DNA of 7,991 nucleotides from contig JAFGTL010000539.1 in assembly GCA_016934125.1 (NCBI GenBank), positions 1 to 7,991 of the forward strand, in the 5' to 3' direction. Positions 1-6,650 of this stretch are shown here, piece after piece. The position numbers were made by a program, and so were the translations under genes. This DNA comes from Candidatus Hydrogenedentota bacterium (GTDB lineage Bacteria; Hydrogenedentota; Hydrogenedentia; Hydrogenedentales; SLHB01). The notes under the pieces are model-generated. The model saw only the letters and a program-made list of their open reading frames with translations, made no database searches and was not told the DNA's origin. Numbering within the stretch: the stretch's first letter is position 1; every line of letters starts with the position of its first letter.

Positions 1-1248
1 GACTATCACCACAACATCAACGATCAGATGAACTACTGGCCCGCCGAGTCCTGCAACCTCGCCGAATGCCACCGGCCCTTCCTCGAATTCATCGATTCAC
101 TCCGCGAGCCCGGCCGGCACACCGCCCGCGTCCATTACGGGGCCGAAGGCTGGGTGGTGCACACCATCTCGAACGTGTGGGGCTTCACCTCGCCCGGCGA
201 ACACCCGTCCTGGGGCCAGTTCGCCGCGGCCGGCGGATGGCTCTGCCAGCACCTGTGGGAACACTATGCGTTCAGCGGCGACGAGGACTACCTGGGCTGG
301 GCGTATCCCATCATGAAGGAATCCGCCGAGTTCTATCTCGATTTCCTCGTCGAGGAACCCGCGCATGGCTGGCTCGTGACGAGCCCGTCCAACTCGCCCG
401 AAAACAAGTTCCGCACGGCCGACGGCCAAGAGGCCAACGTGTGCGCCGGGCCATCCATGGACATGCAGATCCTCTGGAACCTGTTCTCGAACTGCATCGC
501 GGCCGCCGAGATCCTCGGCGTCGACGAGCCGTTCCGCACAACCCTCGCCGATGCGCGCGCCCGGCTCGCCCCGCCCCAGATCGGCCGGCACGGCCAGTTG
601 CAGGAGTGGCTCGAGGACTTCGACGAGCCCGAGCCCGGCCACCGGCACATGTCCCACCTCTTCGCCCTGCATCCGAGCAACCAGATCACGTTGCGCGGCA
701 CGCCCGAACTGGCCCAGGCGGCCCGCGTGTCCCTCGAACGCCGCCTGGCCAGCGGCGGCGGCCACACGGGCTGGAGCCGCGCATGGATCGTCAACTTCTG
801 GGCCCGTCTCGAAGAGGGCGACAAGGCCGCCGAGCACCTCGACGCGCTCCTCGCGAAATCCACATTGCCCAACCTGTTCGACGATCATCCCCCCTTCCAG
901 ATCGACGGCAATTTCGGCGCCACGGCCGGCATCGCCGAGATGCTCCTTCAGAGCCACACCGGTGAACTCCACCTCCTGCCCGCCCTGCCGGCCGCGTGGC
1001 CTTCGGGCCGCGTCACCGGGCTCCGCGCCCGCGGCGGCTACGAAGTCGATCTCGTGTGGCGCGATGGGCGCCTCGCCACGGCCACGATCCGCCCGAGCCG
1101 GGCCGGCCGCCTCCGCCTGCGCACGCCCGCCGGCCAGCCCATCGCGGCCATTGCGTGCAACGGCGGCCAAGTCGCCTTCACCCCCCGCCCGGACGGGGCC
1201 GTCGAACTCGATGTCGATCCGGGCAGCCCGCTCGAAGTATCCTTATAG
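1..1248 (+). CDS. GH95 alpha-L-fucosidase, C-terminal part (5' end outside window)
   Basis: The reading frame is open from base 1, so the gene starts upstream. About 415 residues are visible, against a usual family length of roughly 750-800, so the N-terminal beta-sandwich and part of the linker are missing. What remains is the (alpha/alpha)6 barrel and the C-terminal beta-domain. Family hallmarks: NINDQMNYWPAE at the very start, whose two Asn (nt 13-15 and 19-21) match the paired catalytic Asn of GH95; LQEWLEDFDEPEPGHRH with the presumed general acid Glu at nt 604-606; and FQIDGNFGATAGIAE with the presumed Asp at nt 904-906. GH95 enzymes hydrolyse terminal fucose with inversion, most often alpha-1,2-linked to galactose; some members act on L-galactose. 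The catalytic assignments rest on recalled family knowledge (AfcA), not on an alignment. The gene lies 105 nt before a GH29 fucosidase, probably in one operon. Export cannot be judged without the N-terminus. Confidence 0.93.
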   Translation, partial: DYHHNINDQMNYWPAESCNLAECHRPFLEFIDSLREPGRHTARVHYGAEGWVVHTISNVWGFTSPGEHPSWGQFAAAGGWLCQHLWEHYAFSGDEDYLGWAYPIMKESAEFYLDFLVEEPAHGWLVTSPSNSPENKFRTADGQEANVCAGPSMDMQILWNLFSNCIAAAEILGVDEPFRTTLADARARLAPPQIGRHGQLQEWLEDFDEPEPGHRHMSHLFALHPSNQITLRGTPELAQAARVSLERRLASGGGHTGWSRAWIVNFWARLEEGDKAAEHLDALLAKSTLPNLFDDHPPFQIDGNFGATAGIAEMLLQSHTGELHLLPALPAAWPSGRVTGLRARGGYEVDLVWRDGRLATATIRPSRAGRLRLRTPAGQPIAAIACNGGQVAFTPRPDGAVELDVDPGSPLEVSL

Positions 1249-1288
1249 CCAAACTGAACGCGGCGGTTCTCCGGCATCGCTTTCTCTG

Positions 1289-1315
1289 GCCCCGCGGCCT
1301 ATCCGGCTGCGGGGC
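1289..1315 (+). other. Intercistronic hairpin, 11-bp stem
   Basis: GCCCCGCGGCC (1289-1299) pairs with GGCTGCGGGGC (1305-1315) around the 5-nt loop TATCC. There are ten Watson-Crick pairs and one G-U pair. It lies 40 nt after the GH95 stop and about 22 nt before the GH29 ribosome-binding site. No T-run follows on either strand, so it is not a canonical intrinsic terminator. It could stabilise the 3' end of a processed GH95 message, attenuate readthrough, or be a chance structure in GC-rich DNA. Confidence 0.5.
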
Positions 1316-1337
1316 GGTGTCGCCGGGGACGGACGCG

Positions 1338-1344
1338 AGGGGGA
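1338..1344 (+). promoter_or_regulatory. Ribosome-binding site that decides the GH29 start
   Basis: The purine run AGGGGGA directly abuts the first ATG (1345), leaving no spacer. It is 9 nt from the second in-frame ATG (1354). This favours 1354 as the true start, which also leaves a compact Tat leader beginning MKLTRRRLLQG. Confidence 0.6.
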
Positions 1345-1353
1345 ATGGACATC

Positions 1354-2718
1354 ATGAAGCTGACACGGCGCAGACTGCTGCAGGGCACCGTGGGCATGGG
1401 AATCGGCGCGGCCGTGGGCCGCGGGCTGGCCGAGGGCGCGCCGCGCGTGGCGCGGGCCGTAGAGACAGAGAAAGGAACCGAAATGAGTATCCCGAAACCG
1501 GAACCGCGCATCGAACGATTCGAGAAGATGGCCTATGGCATGTTCATCCACTGGGGGCTGTATTCGCAGCTCGGCCGGGGCGAATGGGTGCAGCATATGG
1601 AGAAGATCCCCGTCGCCGAGTACAAGAAGCTGAAAGACACGTTCACGGCGGAGGACTTCGACGGGCGGGCCATCGCGCGGGTGGCCCGGAACGCCGGGAT
1701 GAAGTACATCACGTTGACGACGCGGCACCACGAGGGGTTCAGCCTCTACGACACGCGCGGGCTGAGCGATTACGACGCGGTACACAGCCCGGCGGGCCGG
1801 GACCTGGTGGCGGACTTCGTGGAAGGGTGCCGGGCGGAGGGGATCGTGCCGTTTTTCTACCACACGACGCTCGACTGGTATCAGGAGAGTTTCAACGCGG
1901 ATTTTGACGGTTATCTCGAATATCTGCGGAAATCCGTCGAGGTGCTGTGCACGCAGTACGGCGAAATCGGCGGGCTGTGGTTCGATGGCAACTGGAGCAA
2001 GGCGGATGCCGACTGGAAGGAAGACGCGTTGTACGGCATGATCCGCAAGCACCAGCCCGAGGCCATGATCGTCAACAACACGGGCATCCACAAGCGCGGC
2101 GAGTTCGGCCATCCCGAGATCGACAGCACGACCTTCGAGCAGGGGCGGCCCGAGCCCATGAACCGCGAGGGCATGCCCAAGTACGTATCCGCGGAGATGT
2201 GCCAAACCATGAACCGGCACTGGGGCATCGGCAAGAACGACTTCTGCTACATGTCGCCCAAGGAGATCATCGAGCACCTGTGCGCGTGCCGGAAGGTGGG
2301 CGCCAACTACCTGCTCAATGTCGGCCCGACGGCCGAAGGCAAGATCCCCGCGTACGAAGCGGCCACCCTCGAGCGTGTCGGCGACTGGGTGCGCATGCAC
2401 GCCGACGCCGTTTACAACGGCAAGCCCTGCGGCATCGCCGGCCAGGGCGATGACTTCGGCCTCGAAGCGGACGGCGCCACCTACCTTTTCATCCACGATC
2501 TGGCCATTTCGGGCCTCGATCATGTCACGGTGGCGGTGGGCGGGGCCGGCCCGCGGAAGTTCGAGGGCGTGCCCGATTCCGTCAAAGCGGCGCAGTGGGT
2601 GGACAACAACGAAGGGCTCAAGATCGAGCGCGATCCGGCCGCCGGCACCTTCACCGTCGACGCCACCGGCTATCCCTACGGCACGAACACCGTAGTGCGC
2701 CTCGTCAAGCTCACCTGA
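1354..2718 (+). CDS. GH29 alpha-L-fucosidase with Tat signal
   Basis: The product is a 454-residue retaining alpha-L-fucosidase, about normal length for the family. The start at 1354 is chosen for its 9-nt Shine-Dalgarno spacing; ATG 1345 would add three residues. The N-terminus carries a twin-arginine leader (TRRRLLQG, then a weakly hydrophobic Gly/Ala stretch ending near ARA), so the folded enzyme is probably exported. Core motifs: GMFIHWG (His66), TTRHHEGF (His125/126) for fucose binding, and GLWFDGNW, whose Asp211 (nt 1984-1986) matches the catalytic nucleophile. Glu281 in SAEMCQTMNRHWG is a plausible acid/base, but that residue is poorly conserved across GH29, so this is a guess. The final ~90 residues look like the usual C-terminal beta-sandwich. 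GH29 enzymes cleave alpha-1,3/1,4, alpha-1,6 or aryl fucosides; the linkage cannot be read from sequence. It sits 105 nt after a GH95 fucosidase and 17 nt before a GH2 beta-galactosidase. Oddities: an internal start at 1483 with its own ribosome-binding site, and codon use that changes along the gene. Confidence 0.94.
   Translation: MKLTRRRLLQGTVGMGIGAAVGRGLAEGAPRVARAVETEKGTEMSIPKPEPRIERFEKMAYGMFIHWGLYSQLGRGEWVQHMEKIPVAEYKKLKDTFTAEDFDGRAIARVARNAGMKYITLTTRHHEGFSLYDTRGLSDYDAVHSPAGRDLVADFVEGCRAEGIVPFFYHTTLDWYQESFNADFDGYLEYLRKSVEVLCTQYGEIGGLWFDGNWSKADADWKEDALYGMIRKHQPEAMIVNNTGIHKRGEFGHPEIDSTTFEQGRPEPMNREGMPKYVSAEMCQTMNRHWGIGKNDFCYMSPKEIIEHLCACRKVGANYLLNVGPTAEGKIPAYEAATLERVGDWVRMHADAVYNGKPCGIAGQGDDFGLEADGATYLFIHDLAISGLDHVTVAVGGAGPRKFEGVPDSVKAAQWVDNNEGLKIERDPAAGTFTVDATGYPYGTNTVVRLVKLT
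1472..1485 (+). promoter_or_regulatory. Internal ribosome-binding site and ATG inside GH29
   Basis: AAGGAA (1472-1477) lies 5 nt before an in-frame ATG at 1483. Starting there gives MSIPKPEPRIERF, just after the Tat leader and just before the catalytic domain. This would produce a leaderless, cytoplasmic fucosidase of 411 residues. It may instead be a remnant of an ancestral start to which the leader was later added, or simply chance. Confidence 0.4.
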
Positions 2719-2720
2719 GC

Positions 2721-2726
2721 AAGGAG
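2721..2726 (+). promoter_or_regulatory. Ribosome-binding site setting the GTG start of GH2
   Basis: AAGGAG begins two bases after the GH29 stop codon and lies 9 nt before GTG 2736, which is in frame with the beta-galactosidase. The next in-frame ATG (2748) would be 21 nt away, too far, so GTG is preferred. Confidence 0.75.
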
Positions 2727-2735
2727 ATCGGCCCC

Positions 2736-5700
2736 GTGACTCTCATCATGACCGCGTGTATCGTGCTGTCCGTTCTGCTGCTGGTGTCGTGGAAGGCGTG
2801 CGCCGAGCCCGAGGACTGGGAGAACCCCGCGCTGCTCGGCCGCAACAAGGAGCCGGCCCACTGCACCCTCATGCCCTATCCGGACGCCGCGGCCGCGCTG
2901 GAAGGTACGCGCGAGGCGTCCCCCTTCCACCAGTCGCTCAACGGCCGCTGGAAGTTCCACTGGGTGGGCAAACCGGCCGATCGCCCCGTCGACTTCTACC
3001 GGCCGGACTTCGACGCGAGCGCGTGGGACGAGATCCCCGTGCCGTCCAACTGGCAGTTCGAGGGATACGGCATCCCGATCTACACCAACGTCACCTATCC
3101 GTTTCCCGCGGATCCGCCCCACATCCCCCACGACTACAATCCGGTGGGCTCTTATCGCACCCCGTTCTCCGTGCCCGCGGCATGGGCCGGGCGGCGCACC
3201 TTCATCCATTTCGGCGGCGTGGACAGCGCCTTCTACCTCTGGGTGAACGGCCGGGCAGCCGGCTTCAGCAAGGGGAGCATGACGCCCGCCGAATTCGATC
3301 TCACCGACTACCTTGTCGAGGGCGAAAACCTCCTCGCCGTCGAGGTGTATCGGTGGTCGGACGGCAGCTACCTCGAGGATCAGGACATGTGGCGCCTCGC
3401 CGGCATCTACCGCGATGTCTACCTGTTCTCGACGCCCGAGGTGCATCTGCGCGACTTCTTCGTCCGGTGCGCCTTCGATGCCGACTACTGCGACGCCACG
3501 CTCACCGTGACGGTGGCCGTCGAGAACCGCGGCGCGGCCCCGGCCGAAGGCCATTCCGTCGAGGTTACGCTCCTTGACGCGGCGGGCGTCCCGGTAGGTG
3601 GCGGCACGCTGCTCGCGGGCGCCGTGGACGCCATCGCGCCCGGCGGCGAGGGGGCGCTCGAACTTGCGGGGCCCGTGCCGGCGCCGAACCAGTGGTCGGC
3701 CGAGTCGCCTTACCTCTACACGGTGCTGCTGACGCTGAAAGACGCGTCGGGCGCCGTGATTGAAGTCGAGCGCTGTGCCTTCGGCTTCCGTGTCGTCGAG
3801 ATCCGCGATGCGCAACTGCTCGTCAACGGCGTACCGGTGCTTCTCAAGGGCTCGAATCGCCACGAGCACGATCCATATCACGGCCGCGCCATGCCGCTGG
3901 AACGGATGATCCAGGACATCGAGATCCTGAAACGCTTCAACTTCAACACGGTGCGCACGAGCCACTATCCGGATGATACGAAGTGGTACGACCTGTGCGA
4001 CCGCTACGGCATCTACCTCATCGACGAGGCGAGTGTCGAGGCGCACGGCATGGGCTACGATCTCGATCGCACCCTCGGCAACAACCCCGACTGGGAGGCG
4101 GCCCACCTGGATCGCGAGACGGCCATGGTGCATCGCGACAAGAACCACCCCTCCGTCATCATCTGGTCGATGGGCAACGAGTCGGGCAGCGGCTGCAACT
4201 TCGAGGCCGGCGCTGCGGCCATCCGCGCCCTCGACACCTCGCGCCCGATCCACTACGAGCGCATGAACGAAGTGGCCGACATGGACAGCGTTATGTATCC
4301 GCGTCTCGACGTGCTCGTCGAACGGGGCAAGGAAGACTCGCCAAAGCCTTTCATCATGTGCGAGTACGCCCACGCCATGGGCAACGCCGTTGGCAACCTC
4401 AAGGAGTACTGGGAGGCCATCGAGACGTATCCGCGCCTCATCGGCGGGTGCATCTGGGAGTGGGCCGACCACGGCATTCCGAAGTGCAGCGAGGCCGAAC
4501 CCGCCGGGGACGGCGGGCGTGCCGGGGACGGCGGGCGTGCCGGGGACGGCGGGCGTGAGCAGTACTGGGCCTACGGCGGCGATTTCGACGATCAACCCAA
4601 CGACGGCAACTTCTGCATGGACGGGCTCGTGTTTCCGGATCGGCAGATCCCGCCGAAGATGTGGGAAGTCAAGAAGGTATATCAGTACATCGCCGTCGAG
4701 CCGGCGGACGTGGCCGCGGGCCGCGTCACGGTGCGTAACAAGTACTTCTTCACGAACCTGGCCGCCTTCGACGCCCGATGGAGCCTGTCCGCGGACGGCG
4801 TCACGATCCAGCAGGGCGAACTCGAGCCCATCGATCTAGCGCCGGGTGCGAGCGCAGAACTCGTCGTGCCCATCGAGCCGCCGGCGCTCGAGCCGGGCGC
4901 GGAGTACTGGCTGCGGGTGAGCTTCCACCTGCGCGAGGACACGCCGTGGGCCGAGAAGGGCCACGAAGTGGCCTGGGAGCAACTGCCGGCTCCATTTGCC
5001 GGGCCGGCCCGGGCGCCTGTCGTCCTGAAGGGGCTCCCCGAGCCCGTGGTAAAAGACGCGGGCGGGCGCGTGGCGATCGCCGGGCGGGACTTCGAGGTGG
5101 CCTTCAATCGCCGACTGGGCGGCATTGCCCGCTTGGCCTACGGCGGCCGCGAGATCATCGCCGACGGCGGCGATCTGCTGAACGGGCCCGCCTTGAACGT
5201 GTTCCGCGCGTTCACCGATAACGACGTGTCGAACAACGCTGAACATAGCATCGCCAAGGCGTTCTATGCGTCCGGGTTGAGCCAGATCAAGCGCTACGTC
5301 AAGGGCTTCGAGGTGACAGCGGCCGGCGCACAGGGGGCGCGTGTCGCCATCGCCGTCGAGTGCCTCGGCAGCAAAGGGCGGGGATTCCGCCACGATTGCA
5401 CCTACACCGTGTTCGCGGACGGATCGATCGCCCTCGATAATCGGATCGAGCCGATGGGCGAGTTGCCCCTTCTGCCGAAGCTCGGCCTCCAGCTTACGCT
5501 GTGCCCCGGCCTTACGAATTTCGAGTGGCTTGGCCGCGGCCCCCACGAGAATTACCCCGATCGCAAGACGGGCGCGCCGGTGGGCCTCTATGCCGGCACG
5601 GTGGCGGAGCAGTACGTGCCCTATCCGCGGCCGCAGGAATGCGGCAACAAGGAAGATGTGCGGTGGGCGGCCCTCACCGGCGACGACGGCGCCGGCCTCC

Positions 5701-5984
5701 TCGCCGTGGCCGAGGGGCTCATGGCCGTGACGGCCCTGCACTACACGGCCGGCGATCTCCACCGGGCCGCGCACACCCACGAGTTGCGCCCGCGCCGAAG
5801 CGTCGTGCTCTGCCTCGATTACGCCCAGGCCGGCTTAGGCAACGCGAGTTGCGGCCCACCGGCCCTCGAGCAGTACGTGCTCCGGGCCGCGCCCTGTCGG
5901 TTCGAACTCAGCTTGCGGCCGTATGCGCCCGGCATGGGCGAGATCGGTGGCGTTGCACGCCGCACGCTGCCGCTGGAGGCCTGA
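2736..5984 (+). CDS. lacZ: GH2 beta-galactosidase, LacZ type, with Sec signal peptide
   Basis: This 1082-residue enzyme has the full five-domain LacZ layout, so it should hydrolyse terminal beta-D-galactosides with retention. Residues 1-23 form a hydrophobic leader ending in ACA, a plausible signal peptidase I site, which points to a periplasmic or secreted enzyme, unlike cytoplasmic E. coli LacZ. WENP (28-31) opens the mature sugar-binding domain. DMWRLAGIYRDV, RHEHDPYHG (375-383) and RTSHYP (His410) follow. The catalytic domain carries EASVEAHGM (Glu435, His437, matching LacZ Mg ligands 416/418), WSMGNESG with acid/base Glu482, and IMCEYAHAMGN with nucleophile Glu543. Later come WEWADHG, FCMDGLVF (Asp where E. 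coli has Asn604; I recall Asp as common in relatives), and the C-terminal small-chain domain with DNDVSNN, GPHENYPDR and LCLDYAQAGLGN. Residues 590-607 are three perfect AGDGGR repeats in a loop after the nucleophile strand. The gene starts 17 nt after GH29, so the two are almost certainly co-transcribed. The true substrate (lactose-like, mucin, or plant galactosides) is not determinable here. Confidence 0.95.
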   Translation: MTLIMTACIVLSVLLLVSWKACAEPEDWENPALLGRNKEPAHCTLMPYPDAAAALEGTREASPFHQSLNGRWKFHWVGKPADRPVDFYRPDFDASAWDEIPVPSNWQFEGYGIPIYTNVTYPFPADPPHIPHDYNPVGSYRTPFSVPAAWAGRRTFIHFGGVDSAFYLWVNGRAAGFSKGSMTPAEFDLTDYLVEGENLLAVEVYRWSDGSYLEDQDMWRLAGIYRDVYLFSTPEVHLRDFFVRCAFDADYCDATLTVTVAVENRGAAPAEGHSVEVTLLDAAGVPVGGGTLLAGAVDAIAPGGEGALELAGPVPAPNQWSAESPYLYTVLLTLKDASGAVIEVERCAFGFRVVEIRDAQLLVNGVPVLLKGSNRHEHDPYHGRAMPLERMIQDIEILKRFNFNTVRTSHYPDDTKWYDLCDRYGIYLIDEASVEAHGMGYDLDRTLGNNPDWEAAHLDRETAMVHRDKNHPSVIIWSMGNESGSGCNFEAGAAAIRALDTSRPIHYERMNEVADMDSVMYPRLDVLVERGKEDSPKPFIMCEYAHAMGNAVGNLKEYWEAIETYPRLIGGCIWEWADHGIPKCSEAEPAGDGGRAGDGGRAGDGGREQYWAYGGDFDDQPNDGNFCMDGLVFPDRQIPPKMWEVKKVYQYIAVEPADVAAGRVTVRNKYFFTNLAAFDARWSLSADGVTIQQGELEPIDLAPGASAELVVPIEPPALEPGAEYWLRVSFHLREDTPWAEKGHEVAWEQLPAPFAGPARAPVVLKGLPEPVVKDAGGRVAIAGRDFEVAFNRRLGGIARLAYGGREIIADGGDLLNGPALNVFRAFTDNDVSNNAEHSIAKAFYASGLSQIKRYVKGFEVTAAGAQGARVAIAVECLGSKGRGFRHDCTYTVFADGSIALDNRIEPMGELPLLPKLGLQLTLCPGLTNFEWLGRGPHENYPDRKTGAPVGLYAGTVAEQYVPYPRPQECGNKEDVRWAALTGDDGAGLLAVAEGLMAVTALHYTAGDLHRAAHTHELRPRRSVVLCLDYAQAGLGNASCGPPALEQYVLRAAPCRFELSLRPYAPGMGEIGGVARRTLPLEA
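4503..4556 (+). repeat. Perfect 3 x 18 bp tandem repeat within GH2
   Basis: The unit GCCGGGGACGGCGGGCGT occurs three times head to tail with no mismatch and in frame, encoding AGDGGR x3. It lies between WEWADHGIPKCSEAEP and EQYWAYGGDF. E. coli LacZ has only a short linker at this place, so this is a loop expansion. The exact identity of all copies suggests recent slippage or unequal recombination. In another plus frame the same unit reads as GTAGVP repeats, and on the minus strand as VPGTPA repeats. Confidence 0.97.
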
Positions 5985-6006
5985 CGGACTCGCGTGTTAG
6001 GATAAG

Positions 6007-6025
6007 CGGCCTGCCGGGCGGGCCG
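6007..6025 (+). other. Weak hairpin between GH2 and the regulator gene
   Basis: CGGCCTG (6007-6013) pairs with CGGGCCG (6019-6025), seven pairs including one T-G, around the loop CCGGG. It lies 23 nt after the GH2 stop. No T-run follows, so a Rho-independent terminator is not supported. The surrounding 84-nt gap (5985-6068) must hold the boundary between the two modules if they are transcribed separately, but I see no convincing -35/-10 pair in it; TAGGAT at 5998 is the only -10-like string. Confidence 0.25.
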
Positions 6026-6054
6026 GCTCCCTGAATCCAGGACGATGACGACAC

Positions 6055-6060
6055 GGAGAG
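6055..6060 (+). promoter_or_regulatory. Ribosome-binding site setting the XRE-cupin start
   Basis: GGAGAG lies 8 nt before ATG 6069. The earlier in-frame ATG at 6045 has only AGGAC ending 1 nt upstream, which is too close, so 6069 is preferred. Confidence 0.65.
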
Positions 6061-6068
6061 AGACTCGT

Positions 6069-6650
6069 ATGCCGGAGAAGAATCGGATTGGCGCGAAGAT
6101 GCGCCAGGTGCGCGAGACGCACGGGCTGTCGCGCGCCGAACTCGCTGCGAAATGCGCGAGCGATGAACGCCTCATCGAGCAAATCGAGGCCGGGGAACTC
6201 GTCCCCTCGCTGACACCTCTGCTCAAGATCGCCCGCGCCCTCGGCGTCCGCCTGGGCACCTTCCTGGACGATGCCGTCCACACCGGGCCCGTCCTCGTCC
6301 GCTCCGGCCAATCCACCAACGTCACCCGCTTCTCGGGCGACGCCCCTACCAGCCACGGCAGCACCCTCGATTTCTTCTCGCTCGCTGCCGACAAGGCCGA
6401 TCGCCATATGGAGCCTTTCGTCATCGACGTGCGGCCGTCGGGCGCCGCCGCGCCGCCGCAGCTTTCGTCCCACGAGGGCGAGGAGTTCATTTACGTGCTG
6501 GCCGGCCAGATCGAGGTGTGCTACGGCAAGGAGCGCCATACCCTCGAGGCGGGTGACAGCATCTACTACGATTCCATCGTGCCCCATCACGTGCATGCGG
6601 CCGGCGACGGCGACGCCAAGATCCTGGCGGTGGTGTATGCGCCGTACTGA
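6069..6650 (+). CDS. XRE-family HTH regulator with C-terminal cupin domain
   Basis: This 193-residue protein has a two-domain regulator layout of typical length. Residues ~5-62 form an XRE/Cro-type helix-turn-helix (IGAKMRQVRETHGLSRAELA, then a recognition-helix region and SLTPLLKIARALGV). Residues ~130-192 form a double-stranded beta-helix: SHEGEEFIYVLAGQIEV is cupin motif 1 (His135, Glu139) and GDSIYYDSIVPHHVHA is motif 2 (His173, His174, His176), so a metal or small-ligand pocket is likely retained. The middle third (~65-125) is a variable linker. Proteins of this class bind their own promoter region and respond to a small molecule. The direct overlap with an acyl-CoA synthetase gene suggests the ligand is that enzyme's acid substrate or acyl-CoA product; that is inference. 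The start at 6069 follows a GGAGAG site; ATG 6045 would add eight residues (MTTRRETR). It is less likely to control the upstream fucosidase cluster, although it is close enough for this to remain possible. Confidence 0.9.
   Translation: MPEKNRIGAKMRQVRETHGLSRAELAAKCASDERLIEQIEAGELVPSLTPLLKIARALGVRLGTFLDDAVHTGPVLVRSGQSTNVTRFSGDAPTSHGSTLDFFSLAADKADRHMEPFVIDVRPSGAAAPPQLSSHEGEEFIYVLAGQIEVCYGKERHTLEAGDSIYYDSIVPHHVHAAGDGDAKILAVVYAPY

Noticed and set aside
1289..1320. Rho-independent terminator after GH95
   Set aside because: The stem is strong but is followed by GGTGTCG, with no T-run on either strand; recorded only as a hairpin.
1243..2523. Minus-strand open frame (426 codons) opposite GH29
   Set aside because: No domain is recognisable and it has no plausible ribosome site. 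The plus-strand GH29 motifs explain the region fully.
2595..2735. Upstream extension of GH2 into the GH29 3' end
   Set aside because: It would add an Arg/His-rich, out-of-frame shadow of GH29 and ignore the good AAGGAG-N9-GTG start at 2736.
4503..4556. CRISPR-like or mobile-element repeat
   Set aside because: Units are directly adjacent with no spacers, only 18 bp, and in frame within a conserved gene; there are no flanking inverted repeats or target duplications.
2676..4595. Long open frame (639 codons) on the minus strand opposite GH2
   Set aside because: It is rich in Val, Arg, Ala, Gly and Asp with no recognisable motif, and lies opposite a gene with clear family motifs throughout. Strong G/C bias at third positions removes stops from the mirror frame.
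4611..4634. Loss of the LacZ Asn604 position (FCMDGLVF)
   Set aside because: I recall Asp at this position as common in GH2 beta-galactosidases outside the E. coli type, so it is not evidence of inactivation.
4836..5780. Minus-strand open frame (314 codons) opposite the GH2 C-terminal domains
   Set aside because: It is a mirror of the GH2 codon bias with no motif or supporting start context.
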